A DNA stretch of 64,000 bases from Ligustrum vulgare (taxonomy: Eukaryota; Streptophyta; Magnoliopsida; Lamiales; Oleaceae): assembly GCA_963555705.1 (NCBI GenBank), contig OY743168.1, positions 20,466,139-20,530,138 of the forward strand. The letters are read 5' to 3'. Shown in pieces: positions 22,438 through 33,346 of the stretch (its first letter is position 1; every line of letters begins with the position of its first letter). Both the position numbers and the translations under genes were made by a program. The notes beneath the pieces were generated by a model. That model did no database searches, was not told the origin of the DNA, and was given only the letters and a program-made list of their open reading frames with translations.

Positions 22438-22751
22438 CATATAGCACTACATTCCCAAGAAATAAAATATAAATACAAATATATCAGAATTTACTTGTTT
22501 CCAAAAAAATTCAACTACACAAAATTATTAATATAATATTGGGTCACTGTCAGAAATGCCTTCAAGAAATAACAGAAGATCATTCAATAAATAAAATTAT
22601 ATAAAAAAATAAAAATAAAAATGAAAAATGAATGGGTTGGATGGATAGTCGATACGACTTTGACTGCACATTTAGTACGTAATACTAGACCGTATTAATA
22701 TTGTCTGTTGCTACTCAATCGTCCCGATCAAACAGCTGCCATGAGTCTTGA

Positions 22752-23380
22752 TCAGCAGAAGCTCCATAAGGGAATATCAATATCTTCATAAGGATCTTCC
22801 ATAATTAACGGATCAAAAAATGGTCCATTGAGGAGGATATCTGTGTACTTAGGGGAATCAAAGTTGTACCATGAGGCAATTATAGGTTCATCTGCAACAT
22901 AAGGTACTGTGTAGTCACTGATCAATGGTGGTGCTAATGAGGCATCATCATCTTCAATGAGGCTGCAGGCAGGTGATAGAGAAGATAAAGTTGGAGATGG
23001 TGTTAATGGTGGTGGAGTTGGTAGCGTCGAGGCTGAGCAAGTGGAAGAGATGGGTGGAGAAAAGTCAGTGTTGGCGGCTGCTGCGGCGGCAGCCACCCTT
23101 TGGATGGACTTAGGGGACATGATGGTACTAGGGTGGAGATTTTGTGATTTGGATATTGGGAAGTTGAATTTGGCTGAAGTTCCCTTAAGGCATAAGAGAG
23201 CTGCATCATATGCCCTAGCTGCTGCCTCTGGTGTTGAATATGACCCTAACCATATTCTTGTTTTTTGGTTAGGTGCCCTTATTTCAGAAACCCATGATCC
23301 CCAGCTTCTCATTCTAACTCCCTTGTACTTCTTTTTGCACAAGGATTTCGAACTCAATGATGACGATGATGATAATAATA

Positions 23381-23432
<52 letters not shown>

Positions 23433-23483
23433 CAAAACTTCTTTGGCTGACCCTGATTGGATCTTTTGCTCTTTCTCCACCAT
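22752..23483 (-). CDS. AP2/ERF transcription factor, DREB-type, ERF014-like (ERF-A)
   Basis: A 243-residue intronless gene for a nuclear DNA-binding regulator. The AP2 domain spans residues 53-109 ([10 protein letters not shown] at the start, WVSEIR at 64-69, RAYD at 90-93, FNFP at the end). Val in the WVSEIR segment is DREB-like. The flanking sequence and the C-terminal DIPLWSF match the ERF012/013/014 (DREB26) branch, whose members bind GCC or DRE-type sites. A Ser-rich tract (residues 20-45) precedes the domain, an Ala run follows it near 126-133, and an acidic C-terminus may activate transcription. The frame is open up to an ATG at 23537, but the start at 23483 matches the only possible start in paralogue ERF-B. 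Target genes cannot be told from sequence. Confidence 0.93.
23382..23430. repeat. GAGGAC microsatellite coding the ERF-A serine tract
   Basis: About seven to eight GAGGAC hexamers in tandem; read on the coding strand they give consecutive Ser codons. ERF-B has a much shorter, interrupted tract at 54290-54330, and most of the length difference between the proteins lies here. Confidence 0.9.
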
Positions 23484-23702
23484 TTTTGGATAGTATCGTC
23501 TGAACTCAACTATTGCGCTACTTGAATCGACGAACAACTGAACCCCAAATCTCGAATCCGGAGGTACCTTTCCAACTGAAGAAGTGATGAGCTAAAAATG
23601 GATGAAGAATCAATTAAGGGTTTCTCAATCTCTTTCTTTGTATATCTGATAAGGAAAATGCAATTGGGGAGTGATTATTAATTAAGGAGAAAAGATTGGT
23701 AT

Positions 23703-23710
23703 TATTTATA
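23703..23710 (-). promoter_or_regulatory. TATA box of ERF-A
   Basis: The minus strand reads TATAAATA about 220 bp upstream of the chosen ATG. The matching ERF-B promoter has TATAAATAT at 54644-54652 in aligned sequence, which supports a conserved core promoter and a 5' leader of roughly 190 bases. Confidence 0.65.
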
Positions 23711-25340
23711 GACTGGGTTTTGGGGTCGATGTGAATGGCTTCATGTAACATGAAATGGGTGACAGATATATTTTCCTAGAAACATAATAGTGATAATGAC
23801 ATTTCTGTTTCATGGTAAAACCTTTAATCGAGGCCCTTTGAATTGACATTGTAATTGTTACAAGACTGTTATTTATTCAATACTTCAAAATTTCGCCTCG
23901 TTTGATAAACGGTTTATATATTTTTCAAACTATTTTTTAATTATACACATTTTTTATCTTTACTTTTCAACCACACATTTTAACTCAACATCATAAATAA
24001 ATTAATTAATTTATAAATCATTAGTATTACATATTACGTCTCCTAGATCCGATTGTACACATGATATGTCTTTACAATTTTTTTCTCCTAAATTCATTCT
24101 CAACTTAGGTTCGTTAAAATACGAACATGAAATTTGGGTGGAGAAAAAAAGATTTTTCAGAAAATTGAATTGTGAAGAACTTATTTTCAATAAAAAATAA
24201 ATTGAATGAATTTGGGTGTATTTGATTGAAAGTATGATAAAAGTGAAAAATGAATTTTCAATTAAAGTAAAGGAAAATATTTTTCTTGTCTCAAGAAAAT
24301 TCACGAAAAATCGAGATTGAATGAAAAATGAATTGTACTCAATAAAAAGTCTAAACAAATCAAACGGACCAAATATAGAATTTGAAAATCATTTTCTATT
24401 TCTATGAAATTTGATAGTATCAAACTCTTTTATCATCCCGCACATGGACATGCATATTTCTCACTTTAACATTTAGAGCTTGTTTTGTAAAACAAAATTT
24501 TTTACCACAATTTTTCAAACTCAATCTCAACAATCTATTTTTAGTCAAGTCCACAATTTTTTAATTTTTCAAACAGTTTTAAACCATATATCCATAATAA
24601 TAATAAAAAAAATCACAAAAATCAAAACTTTTTCACATTATCAAACAGACTCTTAACAACACGAAACTCGAGGACAAAGCACAATTAGATTGACCCTAAA
24701 GAATATATATAGTCCATGCATATTCGGTTGAACTAAAAAATTTAATTTAAAGTCAATCATTAATTTTAATCATACATTTAATAGAATTCACAAATTTTCA
24801 ATCACTACTTTTTATAAGCTTTCATCAGAATTTATTAAAAAAATTGATTTTCATCTAAACCAAACATGTGCATAATTAATCTTTATTATAAAGAGAGAAC
24901 ATGAAGCTTCTTCTCCTTTTCCTTTATCAATTACAATAATATGGTGAATACAGCTGAGAGGTGTCAAGTTTTTCAAAAGCTTCCCCATCACAGATATGCT
25001 AATATATAAGTTACATTTTGCAATTCGCAGTCTCGATTGCATATATCAGCAATGAAAATAATAATATTTTCTGTAATATTCATTCTTCTTGACTTACACC
25101 ACAAGTTACTTTCGTTGCCCTTGGGGCCACTCAATTCCTATAAAATATATTTATAATATTGTTCAAGGGTAAAATGAATTCGGAAGGTTGAGTAATTGAA
25201 TTTTAATTAGCCCTTCCTTCTTTGTGTCAACGATGAAAATTTCACGTAATTCATGCAGCAGTACTATGACATTTGAGCACAAAGAAAGGGATTAAAAGGT
25301 AATTTGACATGTCAATTATAACTCAAACAAATAGCCAAAT
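23711..25340. other. ERF-A upstream intergenic DNA
   Basis: No further gene. Segments at 23885-24000 and 24470-24655 look like decayed MITEs of the GCC(T)TGTTTG type. Patches near 24885-25130 are conserved in block B (55870-56160), as expected for duplicated promoter-distal DNA. The minus-strand frame at 24011-24358 has no recognisable domain. Confidence 0.4.
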
Positions 25341-25347
25341 TTTACCC

Positions 25348-25520
25348 TTTGATTGATTCCCACTCTTTCAAATTATAATTTGAATTTTGAAAATCTAATG
25401 ATTAAAAAATAGTTTGAAAAGTAAAAAATTGTGGGCTTGACTTTTTTGAATGATTGAGATTGATTAATGTAGAAAAAAATTGTATTTTAATGAGAAATAA
25501 TGAGAATCAAACAAAGGCTT
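25348..25520. mobile_element. MITE, PIF/Harbinger-like
   Basis: The right end reversed reads AGCCTTTGTTTGATTCTCATT, and the left end has the related TTTGATTGATTCCCACT. Internal words (TTTGAAAAGTAAAA, GGCTTGACTTTTTTGAATG) are shared with the clearer copy at 52494-52680. Non-coding. Confidence 0.55.
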
Positions 25521-25559
25521 AAGATTATTACTCTAAAACAAATTATTATTATTTAAACG

Positions 25560-25920
25560 ATAGGATTGAAAATGGGTCGAATCAAGGTGAATCAGCCTTT
25601 AGACACTCAAGCTTTACTCGTGTCCACAAAAAGGCTTAGTTCAGTTCAGCCCTTCGGCTCATGTAGACACGAGCTGAGCCCGAGCCATTCCATGAGCCAA
25701 CGAGTCAGCTCGTGTTTTTTCCTCAAAAAATTAAAATTAATAAAATAAGCTAAAACCAAGCCAACCACGATTTTAAATCCAGATCGTGGACTTCACGAGC
25801 AACTCCACTTGATCCATGAATTAATCTTAATACAAGCTAATTTACTCATGGATCGAGTTGGGACACGCCATACCCTCGAGCTGGTGAGCGACTTAGCCCG
25901 TATATCACCCCGATATGAAA
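25560..25920. mobile_element. GAGCTCG-rich hAT-like fragment
   Basis: Rich in words such as GACACGAGCTGAGCCCGAGC and GAGTCAGCTCGTG, the same vocabulary as 27149-27502. It is probably a degraded non-autonomous hAT copy. Ends are not defined. Confidence 0.4.
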
Positions 25921-26339
25921 TATGTTAAAAGGGTAATATCCATATCTTTTAAGATATTCCAAGTTTTAATAATATAATATCGCGTATTAGTCACACGTGT
26001 ATAGTATAGCAATCTCTATCTCTACTTGTGTTGTGTGTAAACGTGAGAATACAATAATAATGCATGCTTGAAAGTGAAACATTAGGATTCACTCAAAAGC
26101 AGCTTCCTAGAGTCTGTCGGATGCTCATGGGAGTGTGCTTTTATTACGAATAATAATCTAAAAACAAAACGCGCAATGGTATATAAGCAGAAAAAAAGGA
26201 TGAGAAAAACAGCTGGTGCTTCTCTGTCTTGCATGCATCTCTTAAAAACGCGTATATTATCAACGTCAGTCCTGATGGAAATAAAGAATTTGCAGAACTG
26301 CAACCGTTTGATGGGCTAAAATCTGACGCCTGCATAATT

Positions 26340-27144
26340 TGACTTTTGCTCTAGAATTCTCAAAGGGTTTTGTTTCCTAAAAAGGTGTAGCCCCTTATGG
26401 GCCCTTTAGTGTTGGATGGATTTATGAATAGTGACGTCAAATAAGTAGAATAAAAAATTTGTAAATTCAAGTCGAAAATTGGATAGAGTAGCGACAACGA
26501 AAGTACAAACAAGAAGATGAAGAAAAGGAGGGACAAAGTCGAGACAAGAGTTGGACTCTTTGTCCTTAAGTTGAATTTGCCCCGCAACGGTGCCTACGAA
26601 TTTCGGTAATCGACTCCCAAGATACAACGGCTTCACTTGTATTTGTAACACTCCAAAACACGAGTACAACGAACCAAAATTAGGCTAATGTACTCCAAAT
26701 GATGCAATGAAGGAAAATCAAAATAAATGAAATGATTTTGATTTTGGAAAGAAGTGAGGATGAGAGATGTTTTGCATATCAAATTGTGAGGAATAAGACA
26801 CTCAAAGGATCCTATATATAGATCATGAAAGGGTGTTGACGAAATGGTTGAGGCCCAAACCATGCACCCTTTCCAAACAATGCACCTTTATCAAAAGGTG
26901 CCTTGTGGCCGGACAACCGTGCGGCCGTACGATTTTACTCAAAAAACCAAAATTAAATTTGACGTGTGATCGCACGGTTTCCCAACCATGCGGTCGCACG
27001 GTCAAATATTTTGACAGAAGCGACGAAGTGGCAAACAATTTTGCCTAAACGGATTGAGTCGAGCTTTTGAGTATTTAGCCGAAATCGACACGAAGTCACT
27101 TTAATCGATTTTCAATTCTCGATTTATTTAACCTATATCCAACA
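26340..27144 (-). repeat. LTR-like dispersed repeat family C, copy 2
   Basis: On the minus strand it starts TGTTGGATAT at 27144 and contains a strong TATA element (CTATATATAGG near 26812-26822). The part from 27144 to 26823 matches 2686-2271. Imperfect palindromes such as CGTGCGGCCGTACG and GTGTGATCGCACGG are prominent. It is probably a solo or truncated LTR. The far end and target duplication were not resolved. Confidence 0.5.
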
Positions 27145-27148
27145 TAAT

Positions 27149-27502
27149 GTTGCCAATGGGTCGAGTTAGGACTGGTCCTTTAAGCTCGCTACTCAGCTCG
27201 AGCTCATTTTGTTTCAAAAAAACACGAGCTCACGAGTCGATGGGCCGTTTAGTGTTGTCAATGGGTCGAGCCGGAGCGACCCTTTAAGCTCGCTGGTCAA
27301 CTCGAGCTCATTTTGTTTCAAAAAAACACTAGCCCACGAGCTCGGCTGGTGGCTCGTTGTTACAAGCTGTTCGTGAAAAACGAACCGAGCACGGCTCTTT
27401 TTTAATTTCTTTGTATGACACGTGTTCGAGCTCGTGGATTGGACGAGCGAGCCGCTCGTGACCCGTGTTTTGACGAGTGCTCGGGCCCATTTGTCATCTC
27501 TA
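27149..27502. mobile_element. Non-autonomous hAT-like element with duplicated head
   Basis: Starts GTTGTCAATGGGTCGAGCC at 27255 and ends with the reverse of TAGAGATGACAAATGGGCCC near 27502, which pair as terminal repeats. The first 105 bp or so (27149-27253) are a near-copy of the next segment, so the head is tandemly duplicated. It is rich in GAGCTCG words. Non-coding; the minus frame at 27214-27579 has no domain. Confidence 0.55.
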
Positions 27503-27548
27503 GGGCCCTGACCTACACTGTCCTGGGCTTTGATGAATGAGGTAAATC

Positions 27549-27879
27549 CAAGGCCGGCCCTGAGTTTTCGAGGGCCCAAGCGGTTCTCTAAACTAAAAAA
27601 ATTATTGGGGCCTAGGTATAAATAAGTATGGCAAAAAATTAATTACAAACGATTTAAAAAATGAAAATATGTTGGCATGAAGGATTGAACCTATGACCAT
27701 GAAAAAACTTTCAACCTTATTTCCTCCCCTCAACCTGTTAAACTAAGTTAATTTATTATTCATTGCTTGTTATTCAGAATTTATATATTTAAACTTCTTG
27801 GTTCGGGGGCCTTTTTGCTCGAAATATGGTCGGGGGCCCTAGGTGGCAGCCTTGCCCGCCTAGTGTCGGGCCGGCCCGG
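27549..27879. mobile_element. Non-autonomous hAT element, GGCCGGCCC termini
   Basis: A 331-bp element with ends CAAGGCCGGCCCTGA and, reversed, CCGGGCCGGCCCGAC, flanked by the perfect 8-bp duplication GGTAAATC (27541-27548 and 27880-27887). The 8-bp duplication identifies the hAT superfamily. No transposase. Confidence 0.88.
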
Positions 27880-28220
27880 GGTAAATCGCAGGATATTCCT
27901 ACAAGGGTGTAGGGTGGAAGACTTGTGTTTTGACTTCGCTTACCAATGATCTCATTCATATATCAAGATTCGAACACTCGTCCGACAGTTGCAAGTTAGG
28001 TTTGAGACTTTCTACCTCCCCCCTTTCACAACTTGGAGATGTGCCTTGGGGTTTTGTTTTCTTTGTTTGTAAACATTTGTTTTTATTTATAAATTTTATT
28101 TATAAATATTAAATGGATATATATATATCATCTTATTGATGAATAATTTTTTGAAAATTCAATAATTTTGACTGATAAAAAATTCTTGTCTAAGATTTTT
28201 TACTTTTCAACAAAATATAT

Positions 28221-28870
28221 AAGGATGGCAATGGGGCGGGGAATCCCCGAAACCGACGGAGATGGGGACGGGGATGAAAAACTATTCCCGACCTGAGAAG
28301 GGGGGCGGGGATGGAGATTGCTATCAAATCTCCATCCCGGTCCAATACTCGCTCCAAAACCATCCACGATTAATAAGTTCAATTAAAAAAAATTCAAACA
28401 AATTAAAAGTGTCATAAACCACCCAACTCCAAAATATATAATTTCAAAACTAAGCCTTATATTTCAACTTTATACTATTCTTCCTCCCTCACTCTCAAGT
28501 CTCATTTCATTTCTCTCCAAACATATTTCTTAACATAATTAAACTTATACTACTCTATAAAAGCTATTATAAGTTTTTTTTTATTAATGTTAATAATTAT
28601 TTAGAGCTATTAAATGCGAATTTTCTAAAATAATTATACTTTAAGAAAAGAATTCGCATAATTAAGAGATTAGATAATCATTATAAAAAGATATTAATGA
28701 ACAAAGAAATATATATAATAATAAAGGGGGATGTAAATGGGATTATGAAAATTCCCACCCCGCCCGTCCCCGCCCCTTCCCTGTCTAACGGGACGGGGAT
28801 GGGGATGGGGATGGGAATGGGGATGGTAAATATCTGACGGGGCGAGAACGGGGATTGACATCCTCACTTT
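28221..28870. mobile_element. G-rich non-autonomous DNA element, copy 1
   Basis: The left end GGATGGCAATGGGGCGGGG and the right end, reversed, GAGGATGTCAATCCCCG form terminal repeats. Both ends are G-rich (GGGGATGGGGATGGGG near 28795) and the middle is AT-rich. The family recurs in inverted orientation at 63249-64000, sharing its internal AT-rich text. No target duplication was recognised. Confidence 0.65.
28794..28827 (+). repeat. Potential G-quadruplex tract
   Basis: Five runs of three or four G separated by 2-nt AT or AA loops. A similar G-run cluster (GGGGACGGGACGGGACGGGG) occurs at 63299-63324 in the related element. Confidence 0.7.
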
Positions 28871-29176
28871 GAACTCGTCCCTACCAATTATATATTGACA
28901 CATCGTCCTTTATAAACAAAAATTATAATTTTTTTTTTTTTTTACAAAACAGGCTTGAGTAACCTTTGTTTGGTAACATTGAGTAATTGATTCATTTATA
29001 ATTTTGAGGTAAAAAGTAGTAGTTAAAAATTGAAGAGAGAAAATATGTGTGGTTAAAAAGTAATTTGAAAAATTGTATAATTTATAAATTGATTATTTTA
29101 ATTATAAACCAATTTATTTTATTTACCAAAGAGATCACTTTTTTGCTTTTGGAAAAGCCATTACAAACACATAAAT

Positions 29177-29912
29177 AGGGATGGGTAAAAAAATTGAAAC
29201 CTATATGATCGAACCAGAAACGAACCAAAAAAATTTTAACCATATGATTTTAAAAAAATAAAATAGGAAATCGATTTTGGGTTCTTGGTTCCGATTTTGA
29301 AACCGAAAAATCAAAGTTAGAATCAAATTTTTTTTATCCTTGTTTATTTTTTTGATGATTTTAATTGGTAGTCCTAAAATTAAAAATCAAAAAAAATTGT
29401 AATTTTTTTGGGTAAAGTAAAAATGATTAAATTCTTTTTATGAAATTTGTTACGTCTCTACGTCTTTGTAAACTTGAAAATAGAATGAGACCAATTAATA
29501 AGCTAAGTTGTAAATGACCACGATGAAGTTAATTAAATATTTAAATACAAATATAAAGCAATTAATAATAATACATTTAAAACTCATGATTTATCCCACA
29601 AATTTACTATACAAATTATGGCTTCTTTCCATACTCGAAAAACCTTCCAGTCCATTTGCTTCTTATTTTGGTATATTCGGTAGAAGTTTATTTCAGATTA
29701 TTGGCTCGCTTCTTGAGGTCTAATATTCCTCGATAAGACCCCCGAAAATAATAATTATTATTGTAGAATCGTATTGGAACCGAAACCAAAATCGAATGAT
29801 TTGATTCTGGCAATTCGATGGAACCGAATGGTTCCACTTTACAAGAATCGAAAAGTATGTTTCGATTTCGGTTCTTAAGATACCCGAACCAATCCTCTGA
29901 CACTCACCCCTA
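29177..29912. mobile_element. Non-autonomous hAT element, TAGGGRTGRGT termini
   Basis: 736 bp with ends TAGGGATGGGTAA and, reversed, TAGGGGTGAGTGT, flanked by perfect CACATAAA duplications (29169-29176 and 29913-29920). The subterminal parts hold repeated GGTTC and GAACC words (ACCGAAACC, GGTTCCGATTTTG) able to pair with each other. No transposase. Confidence 0.88.
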
Positions 29913-30222
29913 CACATAAATATGTTGACATGCACCTTTTTGAATAAAATTCCCTTACCATTTGGGGCCATGTGTTCGCTCGAGGTTTGGTGAAAGCCTT
30001 TTTTTTTAAATAAAAAATGTGGCGTTTATAAAGTATATATGAGTTGAAAAATAGGTAGAGAAATGTTCGTGATTCAAAAGTGATTTGAAAAAAATTATAG
30101 ATTATAAATTTGTTTTATAAATTTATACCTAGTGCAAAAATTGGTTTGAAAAAAAAAAAAAAAAAAAAAAAATTATTGCATTAGTTTAGTACCAAAAAAT
30201 TATCATCTCTTGATCATGTTCC

Positions 30223-30924
30223 CAGTGGCGGACCCATAGGGGGGTCCTAGGGGGGTACGTGACCCCCTCCATTTTGATTTTGATTTTTTTTTTTTTTTTT
30301 GAGAAGTTCAAAAATAAAAAATAAAAAAAAATGCTTTGAATGGTTGAATAATTGTTTTTTTTTTAGTTGAATGAAGGTAAAGTTTCGACTTTGAATAATT
30401 AAAATTTATACATATTGAATAGATTCTTTTAGATGAAATATATGTAAAAGATTGTAACATATATTAAGTAAATATAGCCTCTTTTTGGTATCAATTAAAA
30501 TCTAAATTTTAATATTTGTCAAAGTCAAAAATCAATCTCAACCATAGATTTCATAGGACCCATAACTTTTCAACCACGCATCTCATCAATTTTTATCAAA
30601 ATCTACGAAAAATCTAATTTTAATTTACACTAAACAGGAATATAATTGATTGGAATTTGAATATGTTAATTGATTGTTTACTGCGATATAATCTGTCAAT
30701 TTCTTTTGAATTATAACGTAGATTTTACTGAAAATAATTTAGCATATTTGTGAGATTGTACATTATTTAGTACATTATCTTTTGTGAATTTGAATTTTAT
30801 CATTATTTTCGATCTTTTCCTAAAAAAAAAAAATTTCGGGGGCGCTGCCCCCGAACCCCCGTGAGATCTACCACAAACAGACAAACTGTGCCCCTCTGCT
30901 ACAAAATTCCTGCGTCCGCCACTG
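30223..30924. mobile_element. Non-autonomous hAT element, CAGTGGCGGA termini
   Basis: 702 bp with ends CAGTGGCGGACCCA and, reversed, CAGTGGCGGACGCA, and the perfect 8-bp duplication CATGTTCC (30215-30222 and 30925-30932). Same terminal group as 14961-15554, but with no legible transposase remnants. A MITE is nested inside at about 30478-30640. Confidence 0.9.
30478..30640. mobile_element. MITE nested in hAT element
   Basis: Left part GCCTCTTTTTGGTATCAATT and right part ATTTACACTAAACAGG, with internal AACTTTTCAACCACGCAT text typical of the GCCCTTGTTTGGT MITE family (compare 57420-57579, reverse orientation). The flanks TATA and ATATA fit a short AT duplication. Confidence 0.5.
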
Positions 30925-31213
30925 CATGTTCCTGCATGGGAAACGACTACCATAGTCTATATACTCCACTCAACTCATTTCTATACCCTCGCGCGAAAAG
31001 ATCGCGATCATGAATAGATTATGCAACGTACAATTTTATGATATCGTGATCCAATTATATAAATTTGATGGCAGCAGCTTAGGGAAATCAAGCTTGATCA
31101 TATGAAAAGATCACACAACATTCACAACATTATAGAAAGACGAAGAGGCTTGAGTAGTATTGTAGTTTTTATTGAACGTTCCTGAGAAGAAAAATATCGG
31201 GTCAATCCGTATA

Positions 31214-33297
31214 TGTAGCGATCGAGAATTTTTAAATATTATAAAATAGTTTTTTTTCGAAAAACGTGTCGCTAGTTTTAACCCCAATTTTATTTTAAAT
31301 AAAAGCGTGTTCGTCTAGTCATTGTAAAAATAAATTTAAATATATTCCAAATCGAATCCAATCTCGAATATTTTAAATTATCAAATTCCTGATCAATTTT
31401 AATCCAAATTCAAATTGTTATAATTTTGAGTCCAATTTATTTAAGTCTAATATTTTTTTTTTTGTGGGTCAAAAATTATGTTGTCGAAATTTTAATTATT
31501 TCAGCCCAATTAGAAAATTCTTGCAGCCCAAACCCACTTTAAAACCTAGAAAACAGTGCCCTAAGGGTTACTGTTTAGATCACTCAATCACTCCAATTCT
31601 CCCTCAGCCTCACACAGTTGAATTCTTGGTAAGAACTCCTCCTCCATGGCTATTCCTCTGTTGAAACTCCACTTTCATCACCAACTTAACACAGAAACAT
31701 CATCATCACCACCAAAACAACCTCCATGGCCGACTCACCCCTTCTCCAATCAACTCCCATTCAATCAAAAATCTGCATAATCCACCAACCAAACTCCATA
31801 GAGACCTGAACCAAGCATCACCAATGTCGAACCAAAACCTAGCTCGAACCCACACTGCACTCCAAAATGAAACACCAGCCACCACCGACTGCCCAGTCGG
31901 ACCATGAACCAAATCACCTCAACCACCACTACGACCGCCACCTCCAAGAAATGGCACCAACCCAAACTCCTTCAATGACCAAAAATCAATCCCACAAACG
32001 TCATCACCACATCAAAACCACCAACCACGCTGAACCCGCCACTGCAAACTTCCAACACTGTCACCACCGCCCCTGTCCACTGCCCTCTTTGGATTTTCCC
32101 TTTTTAACACACAAATCAAACCAAAAACCCAATATTTAATAAAACCCAACAGCTTACCTCAACCACCGGCGGCTTCGATCGGGCTACCGTCGGTCGAATG
32201 CCGAAGATTGGCACCGGTGAAGGGTGCGACCACCCCCGGGTCGCACCTCCGCCACTCTCACTCTCTCTGTCGGATGAGAGAGAGAGAGAGATTGATTTTA
32301 ACAATTTGATTTTAGGAGATTTCCATTTTAGTCCCTCAAGTTTTGAATTGTTTAATTCCAGTCATTTTAGTTTAAAATGTTTTAATTCAGTTCCTTCAGT
32401 TTTAAAGTCACATATCTCAGCCCCTATTTTTAAATTGAGTTATTTCAGTCTCTGGTTTTAAAATATTTAATTCAGCCCCTGCAGTTTTAATCAGCCCCAT
32501 TATTTTTTTTTTAAAAAAAATCTATTTCAGTCCTTAAACTTTTAATAAATTTCCTATTAAGTCCCTAAATTTTACTTTATCATTTTAAAACCTTAAAAAT
32601 TTCGAATTACTAATTCAAGGCTTATTTTTCTATTTTTGCTAACGAAACATGTGGACGATTGAGAGATTGAGGCTACTTCCCGCTCCACTTTTTACGTGAT
32701 TCGAGATAAATTGAGGTAGACTCGCTCCCACTAATTGATTTATATTATAATTGTATGTATTATGTGGATTTATGTGAATTATATGCTTAATTGTATGAGA
32801 CAAGAATAGAAAATCTCTTATGAGATAAGAAAAGAAATTTATGTTATGCACGTCATAACTTATACAAAACAAGAATATGTTCATATTGCACTCACTACGT
32901 GATGCCTATGACAAAGAAGAGAATGTCACTATATTATTTGCATAATTACTTGTTCAATTATCTTGTAAATTAATTATTGGCGATGAGTCTATTGAGTATT
33001 TAACAACATTTGCAGATTTTGAAGATGGCGCGAATGAGGGGCAGTGACGTCAAACATTAATTTCAAGTTATTTTTTTTGAAACTCTAGTTTATTAAACTT
33101 TGTAAATTTAAATTGTCGAGATTTGGAATTTTATGAAGTATTTTTAAGTAAATTTATTTAAATTTGAGTTACCGTTGCTAAATTTTCTAAATGAATGTGA
33201 TGTTGAAAATTTAGTTTATTTCCGCAAATTTTGTTAAATAGTTAGTTTTAAATGGATGACGTTGCGATCCGGGTTTTACGAAACTCGGGGCGCTACA
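31214..33297. mobile_element. Gypsy solo LTR
   Basis: 2084 bp from TGTAGCGATCGAG to GGGGCGCTACA, flanked by perfect 5-bp GTATA duplications (31209-31213 and 33298-33302). The termini resemble long LTRs of Tekay/Del-type chromoviruses, which is recognition by eye. No internal domains remain, so the element was probably lost by LTR-LTR recombination. A GC-rich patch (32150-32260), a GA run (32277-32291) and a degenerate 'CAGTCCCTTAAGTTTTAAA' series (32310-32600) lie inside. The frames at 31706-32461 are not credible genes. Confidence 0.88.
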
Positions 33298-33346
33298 GTA
33301 TAAGTCTCTCTCCTTCCTCGTAGACACAAATGGGAATATACAATAA

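Larger units (their letters stand above)
22438..26260. repeat. Segmental duplication block A (ERF-A locus)
   Basis: Collinear with about 53460-58360. Shared text includes the 3' flank (CACTGTCAG near 22547 and 53522), the whole ERF gene, the promoter (CTGATAAGGAAA near 23647 and 54585) and distal segments (CAGCTGAGAGGTGTCAAG near 24950 versus 55933; AACAGCTGGTGCTTCTCTGT near 26209 versus 58299). The blocks differ by MITEs and indels. Orientation is direct. Confidence 0.85.

Noticed and set aside
22957..23493. Open frame of 178 codons on the plus strand over ERF-A
   Set aside because: It is antisense to the AP2/ERF frame; its acidic repeats are the complement of the serine tract. The same shadow appears over ERF-B at 53848-54429.
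22752..23537. Longer ERF-A start at 23537
   Set aside because: The extra 18 residues are not possible in ERF-B, where an in-frame TGA precedes the equivalent ATG; the 23483 start is conserved.
31867..32139. His/Asn/Pro-rich 90-codon frame
   Set aside because: Composition-driven frame inside a gypsy solo LTR, with no domain.
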